From positions 1,674,001-1,738,000 of the forward strand of contig NZ_JARQZP010000003.1 in assembly GCF_029589055.1 (NCBI RefSeq): a stretch of 64,000 nt of DNA, read 5' to 3'. Below the pieces are notes generated by a model that searched no databases, was not told the DNA's origin, and saw only the letters and a list, made by a program, of their open reading frames with translations. Below, piece after piece: positions 36,054 to 44,004 of the stretch. This DNA is from Vibrio hannami (lineage in GTDB: Bacteria > Pseudomonadota > Gammaproteobacteria > Enterobacterales > Vibrionaceae). The stretch's first letter is position 1. Each line of letters opens with the position of its first letter. Position numbers and translations under genes: made by a program.

Positions 36054-37421
36054 CTAATAGTTGAGAGCATTCGCTTGTTCTTCGCCAAACTCTTTTACTG
36101 TTTTACGAGCTAAGTGGCGAAATGGTAGTGCCTTAATACATTCCTCGAACGGTTGTATCGCAAAAGCCCAGAAGATTGAGCCATCAAAATAGAAAATAAT
36201 CATAGCCAGTAGAGGTAAAGAAATCACCCACTGCCCAATGAAGTTGATTTTGAAGACATCTTTGGTTTTACCCACGGCACGAAGGATGTTTCCATGTACA
36301 GTGTTATAGCCTCTAACTAACGGCAAGAAGATATAAAGAGGCGCTATTACAGCGATTGCGGTATAAGTTTCTGACGCTAGGTTGGAATATATATGAGGGA
36401 AAGCAAAGTGAAGTACTAAGAATAACACACACGCAAAAACTGAGATTATGACAGCAACATCAATACTCTTGTTTACATTTCCTTCTAATCTATCCACTCG
36501 GCCAGAGCCGATGTCCTGGCTAATCAGAATAGCGGCTCCATGTGACCAGGCGACAATCATCTGTGTTCCGACCTTAATCCACGGGAATAGCAGCGTAATC
36601 GCTACATACTCGTTTATGCTTAGCTGTGAAAACATTAACTGATAAGCAGTTATCCCGATAGCCAGGATGGTGATATTAGCTGCAAAAGGAAAGATCTCTG
36701 AGAAGTGCTTTCGGATAGATTTCCTGAAAGCAGTTTGATTTTCTGGCAACGTTAAGGTGATGCCTTTGTCTTTTTTAAGACAAAAAGTCAGATATAGAGT
36801 TCGGACAATAATGGCGGTGAGACTACCCAAGGCCGCACCACTTACTCCCATATTCAAGATATAGATATAAAAGTAAGAAACAACGCAGTTTAGTGGCAAC
36901 TCAATCAGGTAACCCTTAAGTGGGATTCTAGTTTTGGCAAAACCGTTAAACAGTGCAGTAATGGTTTGAGTTATTGCCGTGAAAACGATCAGGTAGACAG
37001 AGATATTTAAGTACTCGTGAACCTTTGAATGCAAAGTAGCGGAATCAGTTAGGTAAGAAATTACATAATTGTCAGCCATCACCAAAAAAAGCCAGAACAC
37101 AGAAGCCGATGTAAGGCTGATGGTTAACCCGCCGAAAAAATTGTTACTAACGGCATTCGTGTTGCCTGAGCCGTAGGCACGGCTCAGGATCATTTGCGTA
37201 CCGTTGGCCAATGCCATTTGAATCCCCAGAAAAAATGCGACGATAGCAGATGCTATCCCCATTGCAGCAACAGATTCTTCTCCCAGCGGTGAAACCAGAA
37301 AAGTGTCTATCATTAACATGGATTGCATTAAAAGTGCGTTAATGGCCAGAGGCCAGGCAATAGATAGATTGCGCTTAAAGAAAGAATTTGTAGAAAACAA
37401 GGACACCTCCGCGTATATCAT
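36054..37421 (-). CDS. MATE family efflux transporter
   Basis: This 455-residue multidrug/toxin-extrusion type transporter has about 12 membrane helices in two homologous halves (first half with NGTQMILSRAYGSGN, second with GAAILISQDIGSGRVDRLEGNV). Such proteins export cations or metabolites using sodium or proton gradients. It sits convergent to dehR and divergent from the alginate symporter, with an operator-like palindrome overlapping its promoter, so it may serve the alginate regulon, perhaps by relieving build-up of a reactive intermediate; that is speculation. The ATG at 37421 has no ribosome-binding site, whereas a TTG at 37400 follows GGAGG by five bases and may be the true start. Confidence 0.8.
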   Translation of the reverse strand: MIYAEVSLFSTNSFFKRNLSIAWPLAINALLMQSMLMIDTFLVSPLGEESVAAMGIASAIVAFFLGIQMALANGTQMILSRAYGSGNTNAVSNNFFGGLTISLTSASVFWLFLVMADNYVISYLTDSATLHSKVHEYLNISVYLIVFTAITQTITALFNGFAKTRIPLKGYLIELPLNCVVSYFYIYILNMGVSGAALGSLTAIIVRTLYLTFCLKKDKGITLTLPENQTAFRKSIRKHFSEIFPFAANITILAIGITAYQLMFSQLSINEYVAITLLFPWIKVGTQMIVAWSHGAAILISQDIGSGRVDRLEGNVNKSIDVAVIISVFACVLFLVLHFAFPHIYSNLASETYTAIAVIAPLYIFLPLVRGYNTVHGNILRAVGKTKDVFKINFIGQWVISLPLLAMIIFYFDGSIFWAFAIQPFEECIKALPFRHLARKTVKEFGEEQANALNY

Positions 37422-37423
37422 TA

Positions 37424-37436
37424 ATTGTATTATAAT
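37424..37436. promoter_or_regulatory. Operator-like palindrome at the MATE gene promoter
   Basis: ATTGTA-T-TATAAT matches the locus palindrome at 11 of 12 fixed positions. On the minus strand it contains TATAAT, a good -10 element for the MATE gene, so binding would compete with RNA polymerase. Confidence 0.6.
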
Positions 37437-37653
37437 AACCTTGATTGATGTACCGATATTTTTGTTTGATCGTTATTTCATCAAAGCAATTCAGCTGGTT
37501 GCACGTGTTAACAAGATGTACATTTCTATGTTTCATTTGGCTTGTGAATGAATGCTGGCACTGTTAGTATGGGGAATGGTAAAAACATCACACGCATCAT
37601 ATTTGTATGACGAATTGATTTCATTTAGTAGATCTTAATCACGCAATTGGCAT

Positions 37654-37666
37654 ATTGTACTACAAA
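37654..37666. promoter_or_regulatory. Operator-like palindrome before the SSS symporter
   Basis: ATTGTA-C-TACAAA matches the locus palindrome at 11 of 12 fixed positions and lies 65 bases before the symporter start codon. The whole 37422-37731 interval is otherwise non-coding and carries both divergent promoters. Confidence 0.65.
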
Positions 37667-37731
37667 TGTGCATATTGAGATGTATAGTTAACTTCGACAC
37701 AAATAGTTTGTTTGACGAAAAGGTTAAGATA

Positions 37732-39522
37732 ATGGATCTAAATACACTTATAGTGCTGGTCTACTTCCTATTCCTAATAGCGATAGGATGGATGTTCCGC
37801 ACATTTACAAATACAACCAGTGACTACTTCCGAGGCGGCGGTAGCATGCTTTGGTGGATGGTTGGCGCAACAGCCTTTATGACACAGTTTTCAGCGTGGA
37901 CGTTCACAGGTGCCGCTGGTAAAGCCTATAACGATGGTTTCGCGGTAGCGGTAATCTTCCTTGCTAACGCATTCGGTTACTTCATGAACTATGCGTATTT
38001 CGCTCCTAAGTTCCGTCAGCTGCGTGTTGTTACCGTAATTGAAGCAATCCGTATGCGTTTTGGTTCTACGAACGAGCAGGTATTTACCTGGTCGAGCATG
38101 CCAAACTCTATTGTATCTGCGGGTGTATGGCTAAACGCTTTGGCAATCATTGCTTCAGGTATCTTTGGTTTTGATATGAACACCACGATTATAGTGACCG
38201 GGCTTGTAGTACTGGGCATGTCAGTAACGGGTGGTTCATGGGCGGTAATTGCATCTGACTTTATGCAGATGGTTATCATCATGGCGGTAACGGTAACTTG
38301 TGCGGTGTTTGCTATCGTTCAAGGTGGTGGTGTTGGAGAAATCGTTAACAACTTCCCTGTACAAGATGGCGCGTCGTTTGTTTCTGGTAACAACCTTAAC
38401 TACCTAAGCATTTTCGGTATTTGGGCATTCTTTATCTTTGTTAAGCAGTTCTCTATTACTAACAACATGCTTAACTCTTACCGTTACCTTGCGGCTAAAG
38501 ACTCTAAGAACGCGAAGAAAGCAGCGCTTCTTGCTTGCTTCTTGATGACATTAGGTCCAATGATTTGGTTCATGCCTTCTTGGTACGTAGCTGGTCAAGG
38601 TGTGGATCTGTTTGCAGCGTACCCAGAGTCTGGTAAGAAAGCAGCAGACTTCGCTTACTTGTACTTTGTACAAGAGTACATGCCAGCAGGTATGGTTGGC
38701 TTGCTAGTAGCGGCGATGTTTGCAGCAACAATGTCTTCTATGGACTCAGGTCTTAACCGTAACTCAGGTATATTCGTTAAGAACTTCTACGAGCCGATAA
38801 TCCGTAAGCACGAAGCTTCTGAGAAAGAACTAGTATTCGTATCTAAGATTACTTCGACTGTATTTGGTGTACTAATCATCCTTGTTGCGATGTTCATCAA
38901 CTCGTTAAAAGGTCTGAGCCTGTTCGATACCATGATGTACGTTGGTGCTCTAATCGGCTTCCCAATGACCATTCCTGCATTCCTTGGTTTCTTCATCAAG
39001 AAGACTCCAGACTGGGCTGGTTGGGGTACGCTAGTAGTTGGTGCGGGTGTATCTTATGTCGTAGGTTTCGTTATCAATGCGGATATGGTTGAATCCTGGT
39101 TTGGTCTGAACGAGCTAACAGGTCGTGAATGGTCTGACATTAAAGTAGCGATTGGTCTGATTGGTCATATCTCTCTAACGGGTGGTTTCTTCCTACTGTC
39201 TACACTGTTCTACAAGCCTCTTTCTGAAGAGCGTCAGAAGAACGTAGATAAGTTCTTCGAGAACCTGGACACTCCACTTGTAGCGGAGTCTATTGCTCAG
39301 AAGAAGTTGGACAACAAACAGCGTCAAATGCTTGGTAAATTGATTGCGGTTGCTGGCCTTGGTATTGCCCTGATGTGTCTGCTACCTAACCCAATGTTTG
39401 GTCGCTTCATCTTCATTCTTTGTGGTGCAATTGTTGGTGGTGTAGGTCTGCTACTAATGAAAGCTGTTGACAAGAGTATTGAAGGCGCTTCTGACGCAGA
39501 AACAGCTGAAAGCACATCTTAA
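37732..39522 (+). CDS. SSS family sodium/oligoalginate symporter (ToaA/ToaB-like)
   Basis: The 596-residue permease has about 13-14 membrane helices and SSS landmarks (SDYFRGGGSMLWWMVGATAFMTQFSAWTFTG; AAMFAATMSSMDSGLNRNSGIFVKNFY), a long C-terminal cytoplasmic segment and two last helices. Related vibrio permeases ToaA and ToaB import alginate oligomers or DEH with sodium. Its place between DEH reductase and an alginate porin and lyase supports that substrate. The ATG at 37732 with AAGGT upstream gives the expected N-terminus (MDLNTLIVLVYF); the frame is open to 37666. It is strongly codon-biased. An operator-like palindrome lies in front and an intrinsic terminator behind. Confidence 0.88.
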   Translation: MDLNTLIVLVYFLFLIAIGWMFRTFTNTTSDYFRGGGSMLWWMVGATAFMTQFSAWTFTGAAGKAYNDGFAVAVIFLANAFGYFMNYAYFAPKFRQLRVVTVIEAIRMRFGSTNEQVFTWSSMPNSIVSAGVWLNALAIIASGIFGFDMNTTIIVTGLVVLGMSVTGGSWAVIASDFMQMVIIMAVTVTCAVFAIVQGGGVGEIVNNFPVQDGASFVSGNNLNYLSIFGIWAFFIFVKQFSITNNMLNSYRYLAAKDSKNAKKAALLACFLMTLGPMIWFMPSWYVAGQGVDLFAAYPESGKKAADFAYLYFVQEYMPAGMVGLLVAAMFAATMSSMDSGLNRNSGIFVKNFYEPIIRKHEASEKELVFVSKITSTVFGVLIILVAMFINSLKGLSLFDTMMYVGALIGFPMTIPAFLGFFIKKTPDWAGWGTLVVGAGVSYVVGFVINADMVESWFGLNELTGREWSDIKVAIGLIGHISLTGGFFLLSTLFYKPLSEERQKNVDKFFENLDTPLVAESIAQKKLDNKQRQMLGKLIAVAGLGIALMCLLPNPMFGRFIFILCGAIVGGVGLLLMKAVDKSIEGASDAETAESTS

Positions 39523-39540
39523 TATTCTAAAAATCTGATA

Positions 39541-39572
39541 AAAAGCAAGCAGGAGACTGCTTGCTTTTTTTT
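39541..39572 (+). terminator. Intrinsic terminator after the symporter
   Basis: AAAAGCAAGCAG and CTGCTTGCTTTT form a 12-bp stem around GAGA with a long T-run. Confidence 0.9.
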
Positions 39573-39946
39573 GCCTCAAAAAAACCAATCATATGAAAAA
39601 AGACATGTGTATAACGGTTGTAGTGGCTGCATGTGCTTGTGAAGACTACACAGTCAACTTTCTACCAACTGGACTCACACTGGTAATGTTTATAAGTCAT
39701 ACAAGAAGGTGTGCATCTCCCTTTGCTACTATTTTTTGAAATTACATAACGTATTGATTTGATGTAGATTTAATTTGTTAATGTCAGAGTTATGTCAGGA
39801 AAAGTACATTTCGATCTTGTTCACAGAATCAGATCCTTAATCAATTTATTATTATTGTATGACAACGATGGTTGGCGTTATTGTCAAACAGGCCAGAAAT
39901 AGAGCCTGGCTATAAATCAATATAAATTTAAATGCGAACATAGAAT
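39573..39946. other. Non-coding leader region of the porin gene
   Basis: These 374 bases hold no open frame that I trust. They contain the operator-like site at 39854-39866 and presumably the porin promoter. The length leaves room for other control elements or a small RNA, but I see none I can support. Confidence 0.4.
39854..39866. promoter_or_regulatory. Operator-like palindrome before the KdgM/N-type porin
   Basis: ATTGTA-T-GACAAC keeps the left half-site intact and matches 10 of 12 fixed positions. It lies about 80 bases before the start codon. Confidence 0.5.
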
Positions 39947-40627
39947 ATGATGAAAAAAACAATCCTGGCAGCTCTTGTAGCTGTAGCAGCAAGCAGCGTT
40001 TCTGCTGCATCTTTAGACTTCCGTCAAGAATACAAACATGACACAGAAGACTATGCGAGTCGTGTAAAAATCGGCAGTAGTGTGGGTAACCACTACTTTG
40101 GTGTAGAAGCGAAACAAAAAGGCAAGCCTTTCTCCGAGTGGGAAGCTGGTGACAATGAATTTGAGTACGGTTACCGTTTTAATATCAATGAACAGTTTAC
40201 ACTTATCCCTAGTATGCCGGTAACCTTTGGTGGTGACTCTGTTACCTACAAGCCACAGATTCGTGCTCAGTACAAATTTGACAGCGGCATTACCGCGAAA
40301 CTTCGTTACCGTCATGAGTTCCGTAATTTTAACAGTGATTCTGGTAAAGATGACATCGATCGCTCGAAGTTTACTGCTAACCTAGACTACAACTGGGATA
40401 ACTTCCAGTTTGGTTTCGAAGCAAACTATGAAGACAACCTAACGAATTTCCTTGGTGACTGGTACGAAAATAGCAGTACAGACCATGGTTGGGATTACAA
40501 CCTGAAGATCGGCTATAAAGAAGCTGACTGGGCTTGGCGTCCATATGTTGAGTTCGGTAACGTCTCTTCAAGTGGTGATGATAACCGTCAGCTACGAAGC
40601 CGTGTAGGTATTACTTACAGCTTCTAA
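39947..40627 (+). CDS. KdgM/KdgN-family oligouronide porin
   Basis: This 226-residue outer-membrane protein has a signal peptide (1-20, cleavage near VSA-ASLD) and beta-strand pattern throughout, beginning LDFRQEYKHDTEDYASRVKIG and ending RSRVGITYSF with the C-terminal Phe of barrel proteins. The family (KdgM of Dickeya, KdgN in alginate-degrading vibrios) forms small 12-stranded channels for acidic oligosaccharides; Arg/Lys-rich strands (AKLRYRHEFRNF) fit an anionic substrate. It would let alginate oligomers into the periplasm. An operator-like palindrome precedes it and a terminator follows. Confidence 0.85.
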   Translation: MMKKTILAALVAVAASSVSAASLDFRQEYKHDTEDYASRVKIGSSVGNHYFGVEAKQKGKPFSEWEAGDNEFEYGYRFNINEQFTLIPSMPVTFGGDSVTYKPQIRAQYKFDSGITAKLRYRHEFRNFNSDSGKDDIDRSKFTANLDYNWDNFQFGFEANYEDNLTNFLGDWYENSSTDHGWDYNLKIGYKEADWAWRPYVEFGNVSSSGDDNRQLRSRVGITYSF

Positions 40628-40651
40628 TAGATATATATCTAGTACTACTCC

Positions 40652-40690
40652 AAAGCCTCTTTCTCTACCCTTGAAAGAGGCTTTATTATT
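40652..40690 (+). terminator. Intrinsic terminator after the porin
   Basis: AAAGCCTCTTTC and GAAAGAGGCTTT form a 12-bp stem followed by ATTATTT. Confidence 0.8.
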
Positions 40691-40860
40691 TGTGTGAAAA
40701 ATAGATTGCTGCACTCTGAATTGTCAGGCTTATGTCAGTAATTTTGGGAGACGATCCATCTCACATTTCTGAATTCAACCTACTTGTATAATTGTATTAT
40801 TAAATGAAGAGATAAAAGTTATTTGATAACGTAACCAACGTTAATGATGTGAGGAAAATT

Positions 40861-41115
40861 ATGAATACACAAACAGCTAGTCTTAAAAAGGGTACACTTT
40901 TTATCCTTGAAGGATTAATGATCCTAAGTTTCTTGATGGTGCTATGCGCTTTTCTTATCCCGACAACAGAGATGGCGGTTAACGTAATCTTTGGTTCTAT
41001 TATCATAGCTAACATTTCCGCTATATCTCTGCTTCTTGTGGCAGACAAAAAAATTGGCGTCGAAAGAGGCCTTTTCAAAGAGCAGCTAACCGAATGCAAG
41101 GCTGAGCACGCGTAA
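40861..41115 (+). CDS. Small two-helix inner-membrane protein in the alginate locus
   Basis: The 84-residue protein has two membrane segments (FILEGLMILSFLMVLCAFLI and AVNVIFGSIIIANISAISLLLVA) and a charged C-terminal tail (DKKIGVERGLFKEQLTECKAEHA). The ATG at 40861 follows a GTGAGGA site; a GTG at 40849 is in frame but lies inside that site. I recognise no family. It has its own promoter region with a degenerate operator-like site (ATTGTA-T-TATTAA, 40791-40803) and its own terminator, and it sits between the porin and the PL15 lyase, so a role in alginate uptake or sensing is plausible but unproven. Confidence 0.7.
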   Translation: MNTQTASLKKGTLFILEGLMILSFLMVLCAFLIPTTEMAVNVIFGSIIIANISAISLLLVADKKIGVERGLFKEQLTECKAEHA

Positions 41116-41147
41116 TAAAGCGAATTAAAATTGAATGGATTCTAGTT

Positions 41148-41180
41148 AAAGCCAGCAGGGAGATTCCTGCTGGCTTTTTT
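41148..41180 (+). terminator. Intrinsic terminator after the small membrane protein
   Basis: AAAGCCAGCAGG and CCTGCTGGCTTT form a perfect stem around GAGATT, followed by TTTT. Confidence 0.9.
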
Positions 41181-41208
41181 GACAGAGTTCATAGATAAGA
41201 TGTCATTA

Positions 41209-41221
41209 TTTGTATTATAAT
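41209..41221. promoter_or_regulatory. Operator-like palindrome before the PL15 lyase
   Basis: TTTGTA-T-TATAAT matches the locus palindrome at 10 of 12 fixed positions and overlaps a TATAAT-like -10 box, 44 bases before the start codon. Confidence 0.55.
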
Positions 41222-41264
41222 AGCATTAAGAAAGAAATCCTTTGTAAAGAAGAAGAGAGTTATC

Positions 41265-43343
41265 ATGAGCAACCAAAAATCTCTTGATGCCATCAGGAAG
41301 ATGAAGCTGGAAAATGACACTTCAGCAGGCAACCTGGTAGATCTACTACCAATCGAACTACAGAAGCGTGACTTCGACCTTTCATTCCTAGACAACTTGA
41401 GTGAAGCACGTCCTCGTTTGCTTGTTCAGGCTGCTGATCTAGAAGCGTTTAAAGCGGCGGTTAAGGCTGACGAATCACACTGCATGTTCGATGATTTCTT
41501 CAATAACTCGACTAAGAAGTTTTTGGATGTTGAACCATACGCAGAACCACAACCATACCCAGAAGAGACGGTAGGTAAAGCTTCTCTATGGCGCCCTTAC
41601 TGGCGTCAAATGTACGTTGATTGCCAGATGGCTCTTAACGCAACGCGTAACCTTGCAATCGCTGGTATCGTTAAAGAAGACGAAGAGCTAATTGCAAAGG
41701 CAAAAGCCTGGACGCTACAGCTTTCTACTTACGATCCAGAAGGTGTAACTTCCCGTGGTTACAACGATGAAGCCGCATTCCGTGTAATCGCTGCAATGGC
41801 CTGGGGTTACGATTGGCTACACGCTTACTTCACAGATGAAGAGCGCCAGCAAGTTCAAGATGCACTAATTGAGCGTCTGGACGAGATCATGCACCACCTG
41901 AAAGTAACGGTTGATCTACTGAACAACCCACTAAACAGCCACGGTGTTCGTTCTATCTCTTCTGCAATCATTCCTACTTGTATTGCGTTATACCATGACC
42001 ACCCGAAAGCAGGTGAGTACATTGCATACGCACTAGAATATTACGCAGTACACTACCCACCATGGGGCGGTGAAGACGGCGGTTGGGCTGAAGGCCCTGA
42101 CTACTGGAATACCCAAACAGCATTCCTGGGCGAAGCATTCGACCTGTTGAAAGCGTACTGTGGCGTAGACATGTTCAACAAGACTTTCTACGAAAACACG
42201 GGTGATTTCCCACTGTACTGTATGCCTGTTCACTCTAAGCGTGCGAGCTTCTGTGACCAGTCTTCAATCGGTGACTTCCCAGGTCTTAAACTGGCTTACA
42301 ACATCAAGCACTACGCAGGTGTTAACCAGAAGCCTGAGTACGTTTGGTACTACAACCAGCTAAAAGGTCGTGATACTGAAGCGCACACTAAATTCTACAA
42401 CTTCGGCTGGTGGGACTTCGGCTACGACGATCTTCGCTTCAACATCCTTTGGGATGCACCAGAAGAGCAAGCTCCGTCGAACGACCCTCTACTGAAAGTG
42501 TTCCCAATCACTGGTTGGGCGGCGTTCCACAACAAGATGACTGAGCGTGATAACCACATCCATATGGTATTTAAGTGTTCACCATTTGGTTCTATCTCTC
42601 ACTCACACGGTGACCAGAACGCATTTACGCTACACGCATTTGGTGAAACACTAGCGGCAATCACTGGCTACTACGGTGGCTTCGGTGTAGACATGCACAC
42701 TAAGTGGCGTCGTCAAACGTTCTCAAAGAACCTGCCTCTATTCGGTGGCAAAGGTCAGTACGGCGAGAACAAGAACACTGGCTACGAGAACCACCAGGAT
42801 CGCTACTGTATCGAAGCGGGCGGCACAATCTCTGACTACGACACTGAGTCTGACGTGAAGATGGTTGAAGGTGATGCAACGGCTTCTTACAAGTACTTCG
42901 TACCAGAAATCGAGTCTTACAAACGTAAGATCTGGTTCGTTCAGGGCAAAGTATTCGTAATGCAAGACAAGGCAACGCTTTCTGAAGAGAAAGACATGAC
43001 CTGGCTAATGCACACTACTTTCGCTAACGAAGTGGCTGAGAAATCTTTCGCAATCCGTGGTGAGAAAGCGAACCTAAGCGTTCAATTCATCAACGAGTCT
43101 CAAGACAACATCCTGTCTGTGAAGAACGTTGAAGGCTTCGGTGAAGTTGACCCATACGAGTATAAGGATCTAGAGATCCACCGTCACGTAGAAGTTGAGT
43201 TTGGTGCGAAAAAAGAACACAACATCCTGACGTTGCTAGTTCCTAATAAGAACGAAGGTGAGCAGGTTGAAGTGTCTCACAAGATCGAAGGCAACACGCT
43301 GCTACTAAGCGTTGATGGCGAAACCGTTACTATCGAACTTTAA
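41265..43343 (+). CDS. Oligoalginate lyase, PL15 family (heparinase II/III-type)
   Basis: This 692-residue exo-type oligoalginate lyase cuts oligomers to unsaturated monouronate. An N-terminal DUF4962-like region and alpha/alpha-barrel (RPRLLVQAADLEAFKAAV; NSHGVRSISSAI with the Asn-His environment; WAEGPDYWNTQTAFLGEAF) are followed by a heparinase II/III-like beta-sandwich (SPFGSISHSHGDQNAFTLHAFGETLAAITGYYGG). It lacks a signal peptide, so it acts in the cytoplasm. It corresponds to the PL15 enzyme called OalA in V. splendidus. Codon bias is strong. An operator-like palindrome overlaps its promoter. A terminator-like hairpin separates it from the YhcH gene. Confidence 0.88.
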   Translation: MSNQKSLDAIRKMKLENDTSAGNLVDLLPIELQKRDFDLSFLDNLSEARPRLLVQAADLEAFKAAVKADESHCMFDDFFNNSTKKFLDVEPYAEPQPYPEETVGKASLWRPYWRQMYVDCQMALNATRNLAIAGIVKEDEELIAKAKAWTLQLSTYDPEGVTSRGYNDEAAFRVIAAMAWGYDWLHAYFTDEERQQVQDALIERLDEIMHHLKVTVDLLNNPLNSHGVRSISSAIIPTCIALYHDHPKAGEYIAYALEYYAVHYPPWGGEDGGWAEGPDYWNTQTAFLGEAFDLLKAYCGVDMFNKTFYENTGDFPLYCMPVHSKRASFCDQSSIGDFPGLKLAYNIKHYAGVNQKPEYVWYYNQLKGRDTEAHTKFYNFGWWDFGYDDLRFNILWDAPEEQAPSNDPLLKVFPITGWAAFHNKMTERDNHIHMVFKCSPFGSISHSHGDQNAFTLHAFGETLAAITGYYGGFGVDMHTKWRRQTFSKNLPLFGGKGQYGENKNTGYENHQDRYCIEAGGTISDYDTESDVKMVEGDATASYKYFVPEIESYKRKIWFVQGKVFVMQDKATLSEEKDMTWLMHTTFANEVAEKSFAIRGEKANLSVQFINESQDNILSVKNVEGFGEVDPYEYKDLEIHRHVEVEFGAKKEHNILTLLVPNKNEGEQVEVSHKIEGNTLLLSVDGETVTIEL

Positions 43344-43370
43344 TCGGGTGATGGTAAACGAGTAATTTCA

Positions 43371-43402
43371 GGGGCTTCGGGCATAGGTTCGGAGCCCTTT
43401 TT
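43371..43402 (+). terminator. Intrinsic terminator, possibly leaky, after the PL15 lyase
   Basis: GGGCTTCG and CGGAGCCC form an 8-bp stem with one mismatch around a 10-base loop, then TTTTTA. The next gene starts 40 bases later without an obvious promoter, so some read-through is likely. Confidence 0.65.
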
Positions 43403-43442
43403 ATTTGTCTATTTATTAAAACAGAAATAAAAAGGAACCCAC

Positions 43443-43907
43443 ATGTTATTTGGAAATGTTGAGCAACTAAACCTTATCCCTTTTGCAGACGAGCGTATCT
43501 CCCAATGGATCGCATTCGCACTAGAATCATCTAAAAAGCCTGATGGCAAATATGAGTTCGGCGAAGATGGCGTATTCGCAATGGTAGTTAATGGCAGAAC
43601 AGAAGCTGCTGAAGTAAGAAAACCTGAGATTCATAAGCACTATGTTGATATCCAGATTTTGCTGGAAGGTGAAGAGAAGCTAGGTTATTCAAACGTTTTA
43701 AGTGGCGAGATAGCTGAAATCGCAGAGCTAGAAAACGATGTAATGTTTTTAGAAGAAGTTAAAAACGAGCAGTACGTGTTCCTTAACCCGGGTGATTTTG
43801 CATTGTTCTATCCAAACCAGATTCACCGCCCGCTTTGCTCTGTAGAGAAAGATGTGGATGTGAAAAAAGCGATTCTGAAAATTCCTGCGGAGTTGTTTAC
43901 CAAATAA
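43443..43907 (+). CDS. YhcH/YjgK/YiaL family protein
   Basis: The 154-residue protein is a member of the DUF386 cupin-like family (EIHKHYVDIQILLEGEEKLGYS, then FYPNQIHRPLCSV with metal-ligand His and Asp/Glu residues). Family members YhcH (NanQ) and TabA are tied to sialic acid and other sugar metabolism, with anomerase activity reported for NanQ. Here the context, directly after an oligoalginate lyase, suggests conversion between ring and open forms or anomers of an unsaturated uronate, alongside KdgF. This is inference. A good AAAGGAAC site precedes the ATG. Confidence 0.8.
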   Translation: MLFGNVEQLNLIPFADERISQWIAFALESSKKPDGKYEFGEDGVFAMVVNGRTEAAEVRKPEIHKHYVDIQILLEGEEKLGYSNVLSGEIAEIAELENDVMFLEEVKNEQYVFLNPGDFALFYPNQIHRPLCSVEKDVDVKKAILKIPAELFTK

Positions 43908-44004
43908 CTTATGGCGTTGTTTGATATCGAACTTTAAAGAATATAATACTTGCTTCTGATTGCGCTAAATAGCGATTTTAAGATATTGTGAGTCGATAAT
44001 TTTC

